Shown here in pieces: positions 51,888-61,171 of a stretch of DNA of 64,000 bases. Where the stretch lies: the NCBI RefSeq assembly GCF_003997495.1, contig NZ_RZRU01000020.1:1-64000 (forward strand). Reading direction: 5' to 3'. The notes beneath the pieces were generated by a model. It was not told the origin of the DNA, made no database searches, and saw only the letters and a list, made by a program, of their open reading frames with translations. Origin of the DNA: Mesorhizobium sp. M7A.F.Ca.US.008.03.1.1. GTDB taxonomy: Bacteria; Pseudomonadota; Alphaproteobacteria; Rhizobiales; Rhizobiaceae. Both the position numbers and the translations under genes were made by a program. Every line of letters begins with the position of its first letter. The stretch's first letter is position 1.

Positions 51888-53789
51888 TTGGAAAAAGAAG
51901 ATCCGCTGGAGGCGAGAATCCTTCAGGACCAGCTCGCTGATCTGAGGGCAGGCCTTTTCGTCTCAATGCCGATAAGCATTGTGCTGTCCGGGCTGATTTT
52001 GACCGTGCAGGCCCTTTCCGGGAACGGTCTTGCTGGCGCGGCCTGGTTTTCGGTCGTTAATGCGATAAATGCCGCCCGCCTTGCACTCGCCCGTCATCAG
52101 CTGAAGGAACCCGGAGTCCAGGATGATCTGACACGGGTTTGGCTGCGGCTTCGCTGGTTTGGCAGGCTTGCTCTTCTGGCGGGATTCACCTGGTCATTCC
52201 TTGCCGTCCTAACGGCTGGATACACGACGTCTCAAGCATCGCTGCATCTAATAATTCTGGCGGGCATTTCAGCTGGCGCGGTCACGTACGGCAGCTCATA
52301 TGCTGCGGCAGCGATATGCTTCATCACACCGCCACTCCTCATTGCCGCCGCATGTTTGCTGACGAAGGGAGCCCCGGAAAACTACATTCTGGCTTTTGCC
52401 GTCCTGCTTTTCGAGGGCGGCCTGGTTCGATCCTCGTTCGTTGGACAAGCGCGCTTCCGTGACGCGAGCCGCCTGAGACATCAAGCCGAGCGGCTTGCCG
52501 CGGAAATGGAGCGCAATTCCAGGGAGGACCATCTTACCGCGCTCCTCAACAGGCGGGGCCTCGAACATGCAATCGATCAGTTTGAGAACACCGATGGACC
52601 CTTTGTGGCCATGCTGATTGATCTGGACGGGTTCAAATCTGTCAACGATACCTACGGTCACAGAACGGGTGACGAGCTGCTTGCCAGGATCGCCCGCCGA
52701 ATAGAGGAAGAAGCACCGGAGGGCTCAACGCTCGCCCGCATCGGTGGGGATGAATTCGTGCTGGTTTTTTCTTCGCGAAAGAATTCTCCTTCTCCCACCA
52801 ATCTCGCGTCCAATCTCATAGCCAAGCTTGCTCGCCCCTATCCTGGGATCGCATCAGTCCGCATTGGAGCGTCTATAGGAATCTACTTGGCTGAAAACCC
52901 CGGACTAACGGAAATGTTGTTGCGGGCCGACATCGCCCTTTACACAGCTAAGCGCCGCGGCAGGAATGAATTTTGTCTGTTCGATGCCGAGCTAGCCCGG
53001 GAGTTGCAACGCCGCCAGTCAATCGAACGCGATCTTCATTCGGCGATAACGATGAGAAGCTTGGTCGCTTGGTTTCAGCCAATCGTAAGACTCGAAACTG
53101 AAGCCGTCGTCAGTTTTGAAGCCTTGCTAAGATGGTCTCACCCGCTTCACGGTCCCATTTCTCCGCCCGAGATCATGACAGCGGCACGCGAAACTGGAAT
53201 GCTTCAGCTGCTAACTCAAACGGTATTCGCCGACTGTTGCGCTCTTATCGAGGGCTTGGTCAAAGCTGACCGTCGTGATGTTCGTGTGGCGATGAATGTT
53301 TCACCGTGCGAGTTGGAAGCTGGCGATATTGACGAGATGATTCTTAATGGTCTGGCGGCAAAAGACCTCCCTGCAACGATGTTCGACATCGAGATTACCG
53401 AAGAAGCCCCAGTGGATCCGGACAGAGTGGATGAAAAGCTCGCCCGGCTTTCACATGCTGGCATTTCTATCGCGCTCGATGACTTCGGCACCGGTTTTTC
53501 GACGTTGGCATCGCTCAAGGACAGTCGGATCAGGAAGGTGAAAATAGATCAGGGCTTCGTTCGCGGCTTAGCCAAGTCCCGGGAGAATCGGCTGCTTGTC
53601 AAAGCGGTGATTGATCTTGGTAGGACGCTCGGGATCGAGGTCATGGCCGAGGGCGTTGAAACAGAGGCAGATCGGCAAACTCTGTACAAGCTTGGCTGCA
53701 GAACCGCGCAGGGCTTCCTGTTCTCTAAGGCAGTGCCTCTCCATTTGGCACTTGATTCGGTAGTAAAAGAGCACGCGAAGGAGTTGTGA
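51888..53789 (+). CDS. GGDEF-EAL cyclic-di-GMP enzyme with membrane sensor domain
   Basis: 633 residues from TTG at 51888 (a CTG at 51873 is 8 nt after AGGAG and may be the real start; the first ATG is 51966). Several membrane segments occupy residues 20-200 in a MASE-like arrangement. The GGDEF box at 286-290 is intact (RIGGDEFVLVF), as is the EAL domain with EAL at 411-413, DDFGTG and KIDQGFV. Both synthesis and hydrolysis of c-di-GMP are therefore possible; one activity usually dominates. No partner gene nearby. Confidence 0.9.
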   Translation: MEKEDPLEARILQDQLADLRAGLFVSMPISIVLSGLILTVQALSGNGLAGAAWFSVVNAINAARLALARHQLKEPGVQDDLTRVWLRLRWFGRLALLAGFTWSFLAVLTAGYTTSQASLHLIILAGISAGAVTYGSSYAAAAICFITPPLLIAAACLLTKGAPENYILAFAVLLFEGGLVRSSFVGQARFRDASRLRHQAERLAAEMERNSREDHLTALLNRRGLEHAIDQFENTDGPFVAMLIDLDGFKSVNDTYGHRTGDELLARIARRIEEEAPEGSTLARIGGDEFVLVFSSRKNSPSPTNLASNLIAKLARPYPGIASVRIGASIGIYLAENPGLTEMLLRADIALYTAKRRGRNEFCLFDAELARELQRRQSIERDLHSAITMRSLVAWFQPIVRLETEAVVSFEALLRWSHPLHGPISPPEIMTAARETGMLQLLTQTVFADCCALIEGLVKADRRDVRVAMNVSPCELEAGDIDEMILNGLAAKDLPATMFDIEITEEAPVDPDRVDEKLARLSHAGISIALDDFGTGFSTLASLKDSRIRKVKIDQGFVRGLAKSRENRLLVKAVIDLGRTLGIEVMAEGVETEADRQTLYKLGCRTAQGFLFSKAVPLHLALDSVVKEHAKEL

Positions 53790-54630
53790 CCGGCCTCTCC
53801 GTCCGTGCTGCTCGCGGAACTTTCATGTGGGGTGGACCTGACGCGCGAAAGCCGTTTCGGACGGTAGAGTTATTACGGGGGCGAAACTGAGCACGTGGTT
53901 TGGATAGCAGCAATCCGGTCCACCGGCGCACATGCAGCGGCTTCATACAAGCGTTCAAGTTGCGAGATGAGCTTGAGTGAACGACGTCGGAGAATTGCGT
54001 CCTTTGGACGCTGGTTTCGCGGTTCCCGTAGGATTCGATTACGGGAAGCGTTCTTGGCTGCTTCTCGGCTCAGCGCTCATCGGGATGAACAACGTACCCG
54101 CGGTCAAGGTCTTCGCGACCTCAACCCAGTCACCATCCCGCAACAGCAGCGGTCGGGTCCTGATCAAGCGCTCAGCCTCAGCACAGGTGCTGGAGCAACG
54201 GTAGAGCGCGGAAAACGTGTATCGGAATGCGCTGGCTCACCATAGGAAGCTGCCACGGCATGTCGAATGTCCCCAGGGGGCGGACCGTTCCCTTGCATTT
54301 GTCTCGATGACGGGCTCTCAAAGCTAAAGCCAAGAGAGCTTTATAAAAATCGCACCCGATCGGCTGCGCAACGACGACCAGCTGAGGCCCGATCGGGTGC
54401 TAAGGTCGTGCCAAAAAAGGCGCGTCACTGTCGCATTTCTAGCCGGCTTGCGATCGGACGTCATCTCTTGGCGATCGCTGCCCCTTCTCTCAAATGCGCT
54501 TAGCGGCGCCGATGGCGAATAGCGCAAGCTTTTCCACCCGTTTCTACTCCACTACCGAGACTCGTCACCAACCTCCTTTTATTCGCTTCCATATGGCCCA
54601 TCCTGTCTCCAATCGAGGAGGAGCGCGAAC
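53790..54630. other. Region without a supported gene
   Basis: About 840 bp with short open frames (for example 53895-54245) that show no motif. It includes a perfect 12-bp inverted repeat at 54352-54400 (GCACCCGATCGG/CCGATCGGGTGC), which could be a terminator or an operator. Confidence 0.5.
54352..54400. repeat. 12-bp inverted repeat
   Basis: GCACCCGATCGG (54352-54363) and CCGATCGGGTGC (54389-54400), a 25-nt loop, in non-coding DNA between the c-di-GMP gene and the small genes near the integrase. Confidence 0.6.
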
Positions 54631-54918
54631 ATGGGCCAAGCCGTAGAACGTCTCAGTCTCGGGAATTCTTCTGCTCGCCAAACTGCCGTTGTCGCCGGCA
54701 CCATATTTGGCAGGGTGACAGTGCACGACAAGATATCAGGCGTTCTTGTCTGGGCTGAACTATGCTTGCAAGCCATAACCCAAAAATCGCCGATCCCTTT
54801 GAATTCGAGCCGGATGAATGGGTGTTTCAAAATTTTTGGCGGTTTTAGGCAGAACCCTCCGATGGCCCGCGTACCGGTCAAGCTTCGTGAGCACTTTAGG
54901 TTCGTCGATCAGGCATAG
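54631..54918 (+). CDS. Small hypothetical protein
   Basis: 95 residues. The strong ribosome site AGGAGGAG 6 nt before ATG supports translation. No motif or known family; the sequence has no signal peptide. Position close to the integrase suggests an accessory gene of the island. Confidence 0.4.
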   Translation: MGQAVERLSLGNSSARQTAVVAGTIFGRVTVHDKISGVLVWAELCLQAITQKSPIPLNSSRMNGCFKIFGGFRQNPPMARVPVKLREHFRFVDQA

Positions 54919-54929
54919 GTTTCTTTCCC

Positions 54930-55265
54930 ATGCCACATGCTGGCCGTTTGCCTAGTTCGGAAGCCCTCGAGAGGCGTTGCTCGTCTTGGTATGGCGTCGC
55001 CCCTTTTTCCGATCCATCGGCCACGGAGCTAGAATGGTGTCTAGCTGTTGCCGCCTACTTGGTCATCCGGCATGGAGATGCCTATATACCGACCTTCGAA
55101 AGGCTGGAATACGAGGTCGAACAAATGCGGCGGAAGCTCGGAAATCGCGAGCGAGCGCAGCGCGTGCTGGCCACGCTCAACCTAAATGGCTCGGACAGCT
55201 GGAGCCGTGAGGTTGGTTCTCAAGGCCTGGATGGCGCCGCAATCACATTCGCCCGGGCGGGGTAA
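54930..55265 (+). CDS. Hypothetical protein related to the fragment at 36341
   Basis: 111 residues, helical: ATELEWCLAVAAYLVIRHGDAYIPTFERLEYEVEQMRRKLG. A second, truncated copy of the middle part is found after the trb operon. The 3' end overlaps the integrase gene by 23 bp on the opposite strand. No function is known. Confidence 0.5.
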   Translation: MPHAGRLPSSEALERRCSSWYGVAPFSDPSATELEWCLAVAAYLVIRHGDAYIPTFERLEYEVEQMRRKLGNRERAQRVLATLNLNGSDSWSREVGSQGLDGAAITFARAG

Positions 55266-56565
55266 AAGCGATTTTTTGGAGCCACTCGCGCTTTTGCGCT
55301 AACGAAGGTCCCGCGCCGTATTTGGGCCGGATCCATTTGTGGCCCATCAGAGAAGCAATTACCTTCTCCGGCGCCTCAACTGCCGTCAGCCGGTCCTCGA
55401 AAGTGTGTCGCAGGCTATAAAGACTATGCTCGGAAGTCGGCAGAAGTTCCTTGCTGGCGAGCACCTTGTTGACGAGCGCTGAAAGTGACGCGGCCTTGTC
55501 GCGATAACGAGGAAAGCCGTCCGGATGGAGCTTGATGGCTGCAAGTGCGCCGCCAACCAAGGGAATGTCACGGGCTGAATGACCGGTCTTCAAGCGACGG
55601 CCATTGGGGCGCACCCGCACATGCGGGATTTCTCGATCGAGGTGGATTGTTTCGGTGGTGAGGTTTGCCGCTTCAGAAAGCCTGAGTCCGGTATCGGCAA
55701 TCACATAGATTAGATGGCGGGCTTCGTCATTGAGTCCGTCGAGCGCGCCTTCAGCGAGTATCTTCTCCTGAATGAACTCCGCTGTGAACGCAGCGCGTTG
55801 CCCGGGGACGGCGCCGGAAAGACGCAGGTTTCGAAAAACCGGCTCCAGCTTGAGCTGGTGAGTCAGATCGACGACGCGCAGCATTTTCGAAACATGGCCG
55901 ATGTCCTTGTTGGCCGTACCGATATCAAGTCCATCCTCAACGATCCGCTTTTGCCACCACTCGCGGAACGCGATTGCGTCGTCCCGAGTGAGGCTTGCGA
56001 TCTCCTTGTCGCCAATGACTCCAACCAGATTGGCAACTGCGCGCTTTTTGGGGTTACGCCATTTCTTGATTTGGTTGGGCGACATGGTCAGCAAGTTCTG
56101 TTGCTCGATCGTCTCGAATTCCTTGATAAGACCGCTCAGGCGGACCGCTGGCCGCTTCTCCCCACCCATGACGGCCGAGACGTCCTGCGCGTCCTCGATC
56201 GATTTTTTGTCGAGGAGCAGCTTGATACGGGCCATGAGTTCGTCGAGCGGCCCCGCTGCTAGTTCCTCGTTAGTGCGATAGGCCAATCCAAATGACCGCG
56301 CGCGCTTCCTCGCGGCTTCGAAACGCAGCCCCGCCTCGGCGGATTGGCCTTCCCGCAGTCTACGCCAATACGCCTCCAGCCCCGCGCCGAGGCTTTGCAC
56401 TGCATCTCGCGCCCGTACACCGCGGGGATCGTCAGCCACGGCGACGCCCGTGGAAATGCGTACTAGGCAGCGGCGATCAAACGCCGCGAATTCCTTCGGC
56501 ACCCTGCGGACGAGATACCAGATGCCTTCACGTTTATGCGGCTTTGGCGCTGCGGAACGTCGCAT
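55243..56565 (-). CDS. Tyrosine-recombinase integrase beside tRNA-Ser
   Basis: 440 residues. The carboxyl catalytic domain shows Arg295 (TGLRLSEAANL), YSLRH with Arg386 and Tyr383, LMGHKW with His409, and the nucleophile Tyr416 (KYGAG). The amino part (IWYLVRRVPKEFAAFDRRCLVRISTG) resembles the DUF6538 head of island integrases. The gene starts 115 bp from the 3' end of tRNA-Ser, which would be its attachment site. In tripartite Mesorhizobium ICEs the IntS-type enzyme uses a tRNA-Ser gene; whether this is that enzyme or the integrase of a smaller island is not settled by the sequence. Confidence 0.92.
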   Translation of the reverse strand: MRRSAAPKPHKREGIWYLVRRVPKEFAAFDRRCLVRISTGVAVADDPRGVRARDAVQSLGAGLEAYWRRLREGQSAEAGLRFEAARKRARSFGLAYRTNEELAAGPLDELMARIKLLLDKKSIEDAQDVSAVMGGEKRPAVRLSGLIKEFETIEQQNLLTMSPNQIKKWRNPKKRAVANLVGVIGDKEIASLTRDDAIAFREWWQKRIVEDGLDIGTANKDIGHVSKMLRVVDLTHQLKLEPVFRNLRLSGAVPGQRAAFTAEFIQEKILAEGALDGLNDEARHLIYVIADTGLRLSEAANLTTETIHLDREIPHVRVRPNGRRLKTGHSARDIPLVGGALAAIKLHPDGFPRYRDKAASLSALVNKVLASKELLPTSEHSLYSLRHTFEDRLTAVEAPEKVIASLMGHKWIRPKYGAGPSLAQKREWLQKIAFTPPGRM

Positions 56566-56679
56566 TATCTTTCTCTAATGTTACACAGTTTGTTACACAG
56601 TCTAAGATATGTTTCGCTTCGTGCTGGTCAAGCGCAACAAGGAAGCTTTTGAAAGGAAAGGATTTTTATGGAAGCTAAA

Positions 56680-56769
56680 TGGCGGAGAGGGAGGGATTCG
56701 AACCCCCGATGGGCTTGCACCCATGCCGCATTTCGAGTGCGGTGCATTCGACCACTCTGCCACCTCTCC
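56680..56769 (-). tRNA. tRNA-Ser (anticodon CGA), with encoded CCA
   Basis: On the minus strand GGAGAGG pairs with CCTCTCC, discriminator G and CCA at the 3' end (56680-56682). The anticodon loop reads CTCGAAA within GCACTCGAAATGC; the variable arm is long, as in tRNA-Ser. The 3' end faces the integrase gene and is the likely attachment site. Confidence 0.95.
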
Positions 56770-57120
56770 GCGGTCATGGTCGGCCGTTGCCGGCGCGGCG
56801 CACTAGATAACGGCTGAACGGGCAGGTTACAAGGCCAATCCGTCAGTTATTTGGCTTGCCGGGCAAGCAGCGGATTCGCGACGGTTCAGCTGCGGCGAGG
56901 CCTGGGTAGATCGGTGACCAGTCATGCATCCTTGCCTCGACGACGGTGATGCTGTGCAGTCGTGCCGACACGCTCGATCCTTCGGCCGCCAACAACAGTC
57001 CCGACAACAGCTGTTTGCCTTGACTCGCACTCAACCTTCGGTTAGGGACAGCGCGCAATCGGCGTGGAGGGTTCTTCCGCGCCGCTTGTTTTTTGAACCC
57101 GCAGACTGACAAAAAGACGG
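56770..57120. other. Spacer between tRNA-Ser and rplU
   Basis: About 350 bp without a supported gene; presumably holds the promoter of rplU-rpmA. Confidence 0.5.
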
Positions 57121-57121
57121 C

Positions 57122-57142
57122 TGAACCGCCAGAGGCGGTTCA
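57122..57142 (+). promoter_or_regulatory. Leader hairpin upstream of rplU
   Basis: TGAACCGCC-AGA-GGCGGTTCA, a perfect 9-bp stem ending 31 nt before the rplU start. Ribosomal-protein leaders of this type can bind their own product; no evidence beyond the structure. Confidence 0.5.
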
Positions 57143-57173
57143 TCAAGGCCGACCGAACAGCGAAAGGCAAAAA

Positions 57174-57854
57174 ATGTTCGCAGTCATTAAAACGGGTGGC
57201 AAGCAGTATCGCGTTGCCGCCAACGATCTCCTGAAGATCGAAAAAGTCGAAGCCGCTGTCGGCGATATGGTCGAGATCGGCCATGTTCTGGCACATGGCG
57301 AAGGCGAGAATGTCACGTTCGGCGCGCCGTTCGTCGACGGCGCGGTGGTCACCGCCGAAGTCGTCGAGCAGGGCAAGAACCGCACCGTCATCGCCTTCAA
57401 GAAGCGCCGCCGGCAGAATTCGCGCCGCAAGATCGGCCATCGCCAGCTTTTGACCACCGTGCGGATCTCCGAGATCCTGCTGGGTGGCGCCAAGCCGACG
57501 AAGACGGCGGCGGTCAAGGCGCCGAAGAAGGTGAAGGCCGAGGCCGCCACCGAGGTGCAGGCGGAAGCCGCGCCGAAGAAGGAGCCCAAGGCCAAGGCAG
57601 CCGAGACAAAGGCAGCCGAGACCGCGGCAGCACCGCTGTTCAAGGCGCCGAAGGGCGAGCCGGACGATCTGACCGTGATCAAGGGCATCGGCCCGGTGGC
57701 AGCCAAGGATCTCAACGAGCAGGGCATCATCACCTTCGCGCAGCTCGCCAAGCTGACCGACAAGGATGTCGCCAAGATCGACGAGCACATGCCCTTCAGC
57801 GCCGACCAGATCAAGGACTGGCGCGAGCAGGCCAAGGAATTGGCTGCGAAGTAA
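57174..57854 (+). CDS. rplU: Ribosomal protein L21 with a long C-terminal extension
   Basis: 226 residues; L21 itself is about 103. MFAVIKTGGKQYRVAANDLLKIEKVEA is the L21 domain. After residue 105 comes an Ala/Lys-rich linker (about 110-160) and a helix-hairpin-helix-like domain (DDLTVIKGIGPVAAKDLNEQGI, about 162-224). Such extended L21 proteins are usual in Rhizobiales. Part of the large ribosomal subunit; followed by rpmA. Confidence 0.97.
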   Translation: MFAVIKTGGKQYRVAANDLLKIEKVEAAVGDMVEIGHVLAHGEGENVTFGAPFVDGAVVTAEVVEQGKNRTVIAFKKRRRQNSRRKIGHRQLLTTVRISEILLGGAKPTKTAAVKAPKKVKAEAATEVQAEAAPKKEPKAKAAETKAAETAAAPLFKAPKGEPDDLTVIKGIGPVAAKDLNEQGIITFAQLAKLTDKDVAKIDEHMPFSADQIKDWREQAKELAAK

Positions 57855-57951
57855 TTTTCTGGCGATTAGGTCGCCGGATCGGACTTGAAACGGAACGCGA
57901 ACGCGTTCATAAGGCCTTTTAGGCGCCTTGCGGCGCAACGGAGTTAGTTAG

Positions 57952-58221
57952 ATGGCACACAAGAAAGCTGGCGGCTCGTCGCGCAACGGTCGCGACTCGC
58001 ATTCCAAGCGTCTGGGCGTGAAGAAGTTCGGCGGCGAAGCCGTCATCCCGGGCAACATCATCATTCGTCAACGCGGCACCACGTGGCATCCCGGCGTCAA
58101 TGTCGGCATGGGCACGGACCATACGCTTTTTGCGCTCGAGACCGGCGCCGTGACGTTCAACAAAAAAGCCAACGGCCGAACCTACGTATCGGTCAACCCG
58201 ATTGCCAAAGCCGCGGAGTAG
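57952..58221 (+). CDS. rpmA: Ribosomal protein L27
   Basis: 89 residues: MAHKKAGGSSRNGRDSHSKRLGVKKFGGE, the conserved start whose tail reaches the peptidyl-transferase centre. The rplU-rpmA-obgE order, here with two inserted genes, is the usual one. Confidence 0.98.
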   Translation: MAHKKAGGSSRNGRDSHSKRLGVKKFGGEAVIPGNIIIRQRGTTWHPGVNVGMGTDHTLFALETGAVTFNKKANGRTYVSVNPIAKAAE

Positions 58222-58290
58222 CCGGTTCCGCACTAGAACACCGGCGCCCATCTCGGGAACCGGTGTCTGGCAAAGCCAGGAAAAGGATCA

Positions 58291-58319
58291 GGGGAGATGG
58301 GTTTCCATCTCCCCTTTTT
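58291..58319 (+). terminator. Rho-independent terminator after rpmA
   Basis: GGGGAGATGG-GTTT-CCATCTCCCC followed by TTTTT. A perfect 10-bp stem with T-tract; it supports the later start of the next gene. Confidence 0.92.
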
Positions 58320-58341
58320 CTTGTGCCTGGAGGACTTTCAA

Positions 58342-58929
58342 ATGGTTGCCGAAGCGGAAGACTCAGAAGACGAAAGTTACGCGATAGACTGCCCGGTGCT
58401 GGTCACCGAGCGGCTGGTGATGCGGGCGCCTCACGAAGGCGATGTCGCGCAACTGGTCGAACTTGCCGACAACCGTCATGTCGCCGAAATGCTGGCACGC
58501 ATGCCGCACCCCTATGGCGAGGCCGAGGCGCGCTCTTTCCTGGCCATGACCAAGTCGCGCCGGGCCGGCATTGCTTATGCCCTGACGCTGGCCGGCACCG
58601 ACACGTTTGTCGGTTGCGCCGGCCTCAACACCACCGATCGCGGGCTGGAGCTCGGTTACTGGATCGGCGAGCCGTACTGGAAGAAGGGCTATGCGACCGA
58701 GGCGGCGCACGCGCTGGTCGATCTCGCCTTCCAGAGGACGTCGATCCAGGTTCTGCATGCCTCGACGCGGGTCATCAATCCGGCCTCGCGCCGCGTCATC
58801 CACAAATGCGGGTTCCAATATGCCGGCCAGGGCATGCTGAACTCGATCGTCGCCGGCCAGGTGCCGGTCGAGCGCTACCGGCTCGACAGGAAGACGTGGA
58901 CGAGCCTGCGGAACTGGGTGCATTTTTGA
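58342..58929 (+). CDS. GNAT-family N-acetyltransferase (RimJ-like)
   Basis: 195 residues from MVAEAEDSEDESYAI, preceded by GGAGG; the earlier ATG at 58297 lies in the terminator. LVTERLVMRAPHEGD, GLELGYWIGEPYWKKGYATEAA (acetyl-CoA loop) and NPASRRVIHKCGF form the RimJ/RimL GNAT pattern. Substrate unknown. Confidence 0.92.
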   Translation: MVAEAEDSEDESYAIDCPVLVTERLVMRAPHEGDVAQLVELADNRHVAEMLARMPHPYGEAEARSFLAMTKSRRAGIAYALTLAGTDTFVGCAGLNTTDRGLELGYWIGEPYWKKGYATEAAHALVDLAFQRTSIQVLHASTRVINPASRRVIHKCGFQYAGQGMLNSIVAGQVPVERYRLDRKTWTSLRNWVHF

Positions 58930-58930
58930 T

Positions 58931-59068
58931 GTGTGCCGATATTCAGGTGAGGCCGGCCTGCAAACGCTGATTTTCTGCGCTTCCAGTGCTCACGTACTTT
59001 TAAGTACGCTCCGCTCCGGTTCTCGAAAACCAGCGTTTTCGGCTCGGCCTGACCTGAATCTCGACACA
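58931..59068. repeat. Interspersed palindromic element (about 138 bp)
   Basis: A long imperfect palindrome centred on CGTACTT-TTAAGTACG; outer arms ATTCAGGT (58941-58948) and ACCTGAAT (59052-59059), extending to GTGTG.../...CACAC. It resembles RIME-type repeats of rhizobia and lies between convergent genes. Confidence 0.85.
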
Positions 59069-59131
59069 CCTCGGCGCTGAGCTTTGGTCAAAGTCAAAGG
59101 TTGGGAAAAAGATTGCAGGACAAATCTGGGG

Positions 59132-60001
59132 TCAGCCCAGTTCGACCCAGACCGGCAAATGGTCCGAGCCGACGGCCTTTCGATCGACCCATAGACGCTG
59201 CAGGGATCTGGCAAGCGAAGCGCTTGTGAAGATATAGTCGATGCGCTTGTGACGGCTGGGATCGGTGGGTTGCTTGGGGTCGACCCAGCTGATGAGATCG
59301 TCGCCGCTGGCGTTCAGCCGCAAGGCGGCATCGACGGCGAAGTCGGCGGTCAGCGGCATGCCGAATTCATGGTCCGGCCGGCCGGCGAGTTCGACATATT
59401 CTGGCGAGCCGGCCAGCATGTTGAAATCGCCCATGCCGACAAAGGCTTCGGGATGCGGCAGTTCCGGCAGGCCGATCTCGGCGACGCCGGACAGCGCGCC
59501 GCCTTCGAGCGCGTAGTTCAGCATGCGTTGGCGCAGGAACTGGATCTGGCTGGCGCGTTCGAGGGGGCTGCGGTGATCGAGATGGATGGAATAGAAGCGG
59601 ATGAAACCGAGCGGCGTCTCGATCAGCGCTTCCAGCGCGCCACGCTGGAAGTTCATCATCTCGAAGCTGCGGCTGCGCGGCAAAAGCAGGTTGCGCGACA
59701 GATGAATGGGTGTTTTCGACAGCACCATGTTGCCGAGCTGGAAGGTTCTCGTGACGGCACGGCCGTTGTCGATGTGCGAACCGATATTGGCCTCGAAATT
59801 GCTGCCATAGACGGCGAAATAGTCGGGCAGCGCCTCGCCGATCTCGGCGACCATGTCGCGGCCGCCATTCCGGGGATTGTTGCGGGTCACCTCCTGCAAA
59901 GCGATCACGTCGGCGTCGCGCACGGCATCAGCGATGCGCCCGACATCGTATTGCCCGTCGAGGCCGATGCCGTACTGGATGTTGTAGGTTACAAGCTTCA
60001 T
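59132..60001 (-). CDS. Endonuclease/exonuclease/phosphatase-family hydrolase
   Basis: 289 residues starting MKLVTYNIQYGIG. ALQEV (catalytic Glu, about 37), IHLDHRSP, GMGDFNML (Asp-Asn) and SDHLPVWVEL (His) are the four EEP motifs. The substrate may be DNA, a phosphoinositide or a nucleotide; it cannot be told. No signal peptide is seen. Confidence 0.92.
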   Translation of the reverse strand: MKLVTYNIQYGIGLDGQYDVGRIADAVRDADVIALQEVTRNNPRNGGRDMVAEIGEALPDYFAVYGSNFEANIGSHIDNGRAVTRTFQLGNMVLSKTPIHLSRNLLLPRSRSFEMMNFQRGALEALIETPLGFIRFYSIHLDHRSPLERASQIQFLRQRMLNYALEGGALSGVAEIGLPELPHPEAFVGMGDFNMLAGSPEYVELAGRPDHEFGMPLTADFAVDAALRLNASGDDLISWVDPKQPTDPSRHKRIDYIFTSASLARSLQRLWVDRKAVGSDHLPVWVELG

Positions 60002-60135
60002 TCCGGCATCTCTCCGGCCGATCCCGCGCGGCCATTGTCACAAAACGGCCTCGCCCTTCGCCGCGCCTTGGTTTAGAGCAAGGGCCAAGGTTTAGAGCAA
60101 TGCCGCAAAGCCACTAGTAGAAACTGTACAATCTC

Positions 60136-61167
60136 ATGAAATTTCTCGATCAAGCCAAGGTCTACATACGCTCCGGTGACGGCGGCGCTGGTTCGGTGTC
60201 GTTCAGGCGCGAAAAATTCATCGAGTTCGGCGGGCCCGACGGCGGCGATGGCGGTCGTGGCGGCGATGTCTGGCTGGAGGCGGTCAACGGGCTGAACACG
60301 CTGATCGACTACCGCTATCAGCAGCATTTCAAGGCCAAGACCGGCGTCCACGGCATGGGGCGCAACATGACCGGCGCCAAGGGCGCCGATGTCACGCTGA
60401 AGGTGCCGGCGGGAACGCAGGTGTTCGAAGAAGACAATGAGACGCTGATCTGCGACCTGACCGTGGTCGGCCAGCGCTTTCTGCTGGCCAAGGGCGGCAA
60501 TGGCGGGTTCGGCAACCAGCATTTCAAGACCTCGACCAACCAGGCGCCGCGTCGCGCCAATCCCGGCCTGCCGGGCGAAGAGCTCAACATCTGGCTGCGG
60601 CTGAAGCTGATCGCCGATGCCGGGCTGGTCGGGCTGCCCAATGCCGGCAAGTCGACATTCCTGGCCGCCGTCACCGCGGCCAAGCCGAAGATCGCCGACT
60701 ATCCGTTCACGACGCTGCACCCCGGCCTTGGCGTCGCCCGCATCGACGCACGCGAATTCGTCATCGCCGATATTCCTGGCCTCATCGAAGGCGCGCATGA
60801 GGGCGTCGGCATCGGCGACCGCTTCCTTGGCCATGTCGAGCGCACGCGTGTGCTGCTGCATCTGGTTTCGGCGCAGGAGGAAAATCCGGGCAAGGCCTAC
60901 AAGACCGTGCGCGCCGAACTCGAAGCCTATGGCAACGGCCTGACCGACAAGGTCGAGATCGTGGCGCTGTCCCAGGTCGACACGCTCGATGCCGAAGCAC
61001 GCAAGAAGAAGGTCGCCTCGCTGAAGCGCGCCGCCGGCCGCGCGCCGATGCTGTTGTCGGCGGTCACCGGCGAGGGTGTCGAGGCGGTGTTGCGCGCGCT
61101 GATGTCGGTGGTGGCCGAGGCGCGTGCGCAGATCGCCGCCCCGGTCGAGACACGCTGGGACAGATAG
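60136..61167 (+). CDS. obgE: Obg GTPase
   Basis: 343 residues: glycine-rich Obg fold (MKFLDQAKVYIRSGDGGAGSVSFRREK), then the GTPase domain (GLPNAGKST; DIPGLIEGAHEG; switch regions). A ribosome-associated, essential GTPase. The proB gene starts 4 nt after the stop. Confidence 0.97.
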   Translation: MKFLDQAKVYIRSGDGGAGSVSFRREKFIEFGGPDGGDGGRGGDVWLEAVNGLNTLIDYRYQQHFKAKTGVHGMGRNMTGAKGADVTLKVPAGTQVFEEDNETLICDLTVVGQRFLLAKGGNGGFGNQHFKTSTNQAPRRANPGLPGEELNIWLRLKLIADAGLVGLPNAGKSTFLAAVTAAKPKIADYPFTTLHPGLGVARIDAREFVIADIPGLIEGAHEGVGIGDRFLGHVERTRVLLHLVSAQEENPGKAYKTVRAELEAYGNGLTDKVEIVALSQVDTLDAEARKKKVASLKRAAGRAPMLLSAVTGEGVEAVLRALMSVVAEARAQIAAPVETRWDR

Positions 61168-61171
61168 GACG

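Noticed and set aside
53895..54245. 116-codon frame and an overlapping 75-codon frame
   Set aside because: No motifs, GTG/ATG without ribosome site, mutually overlapping; left as non-coding.
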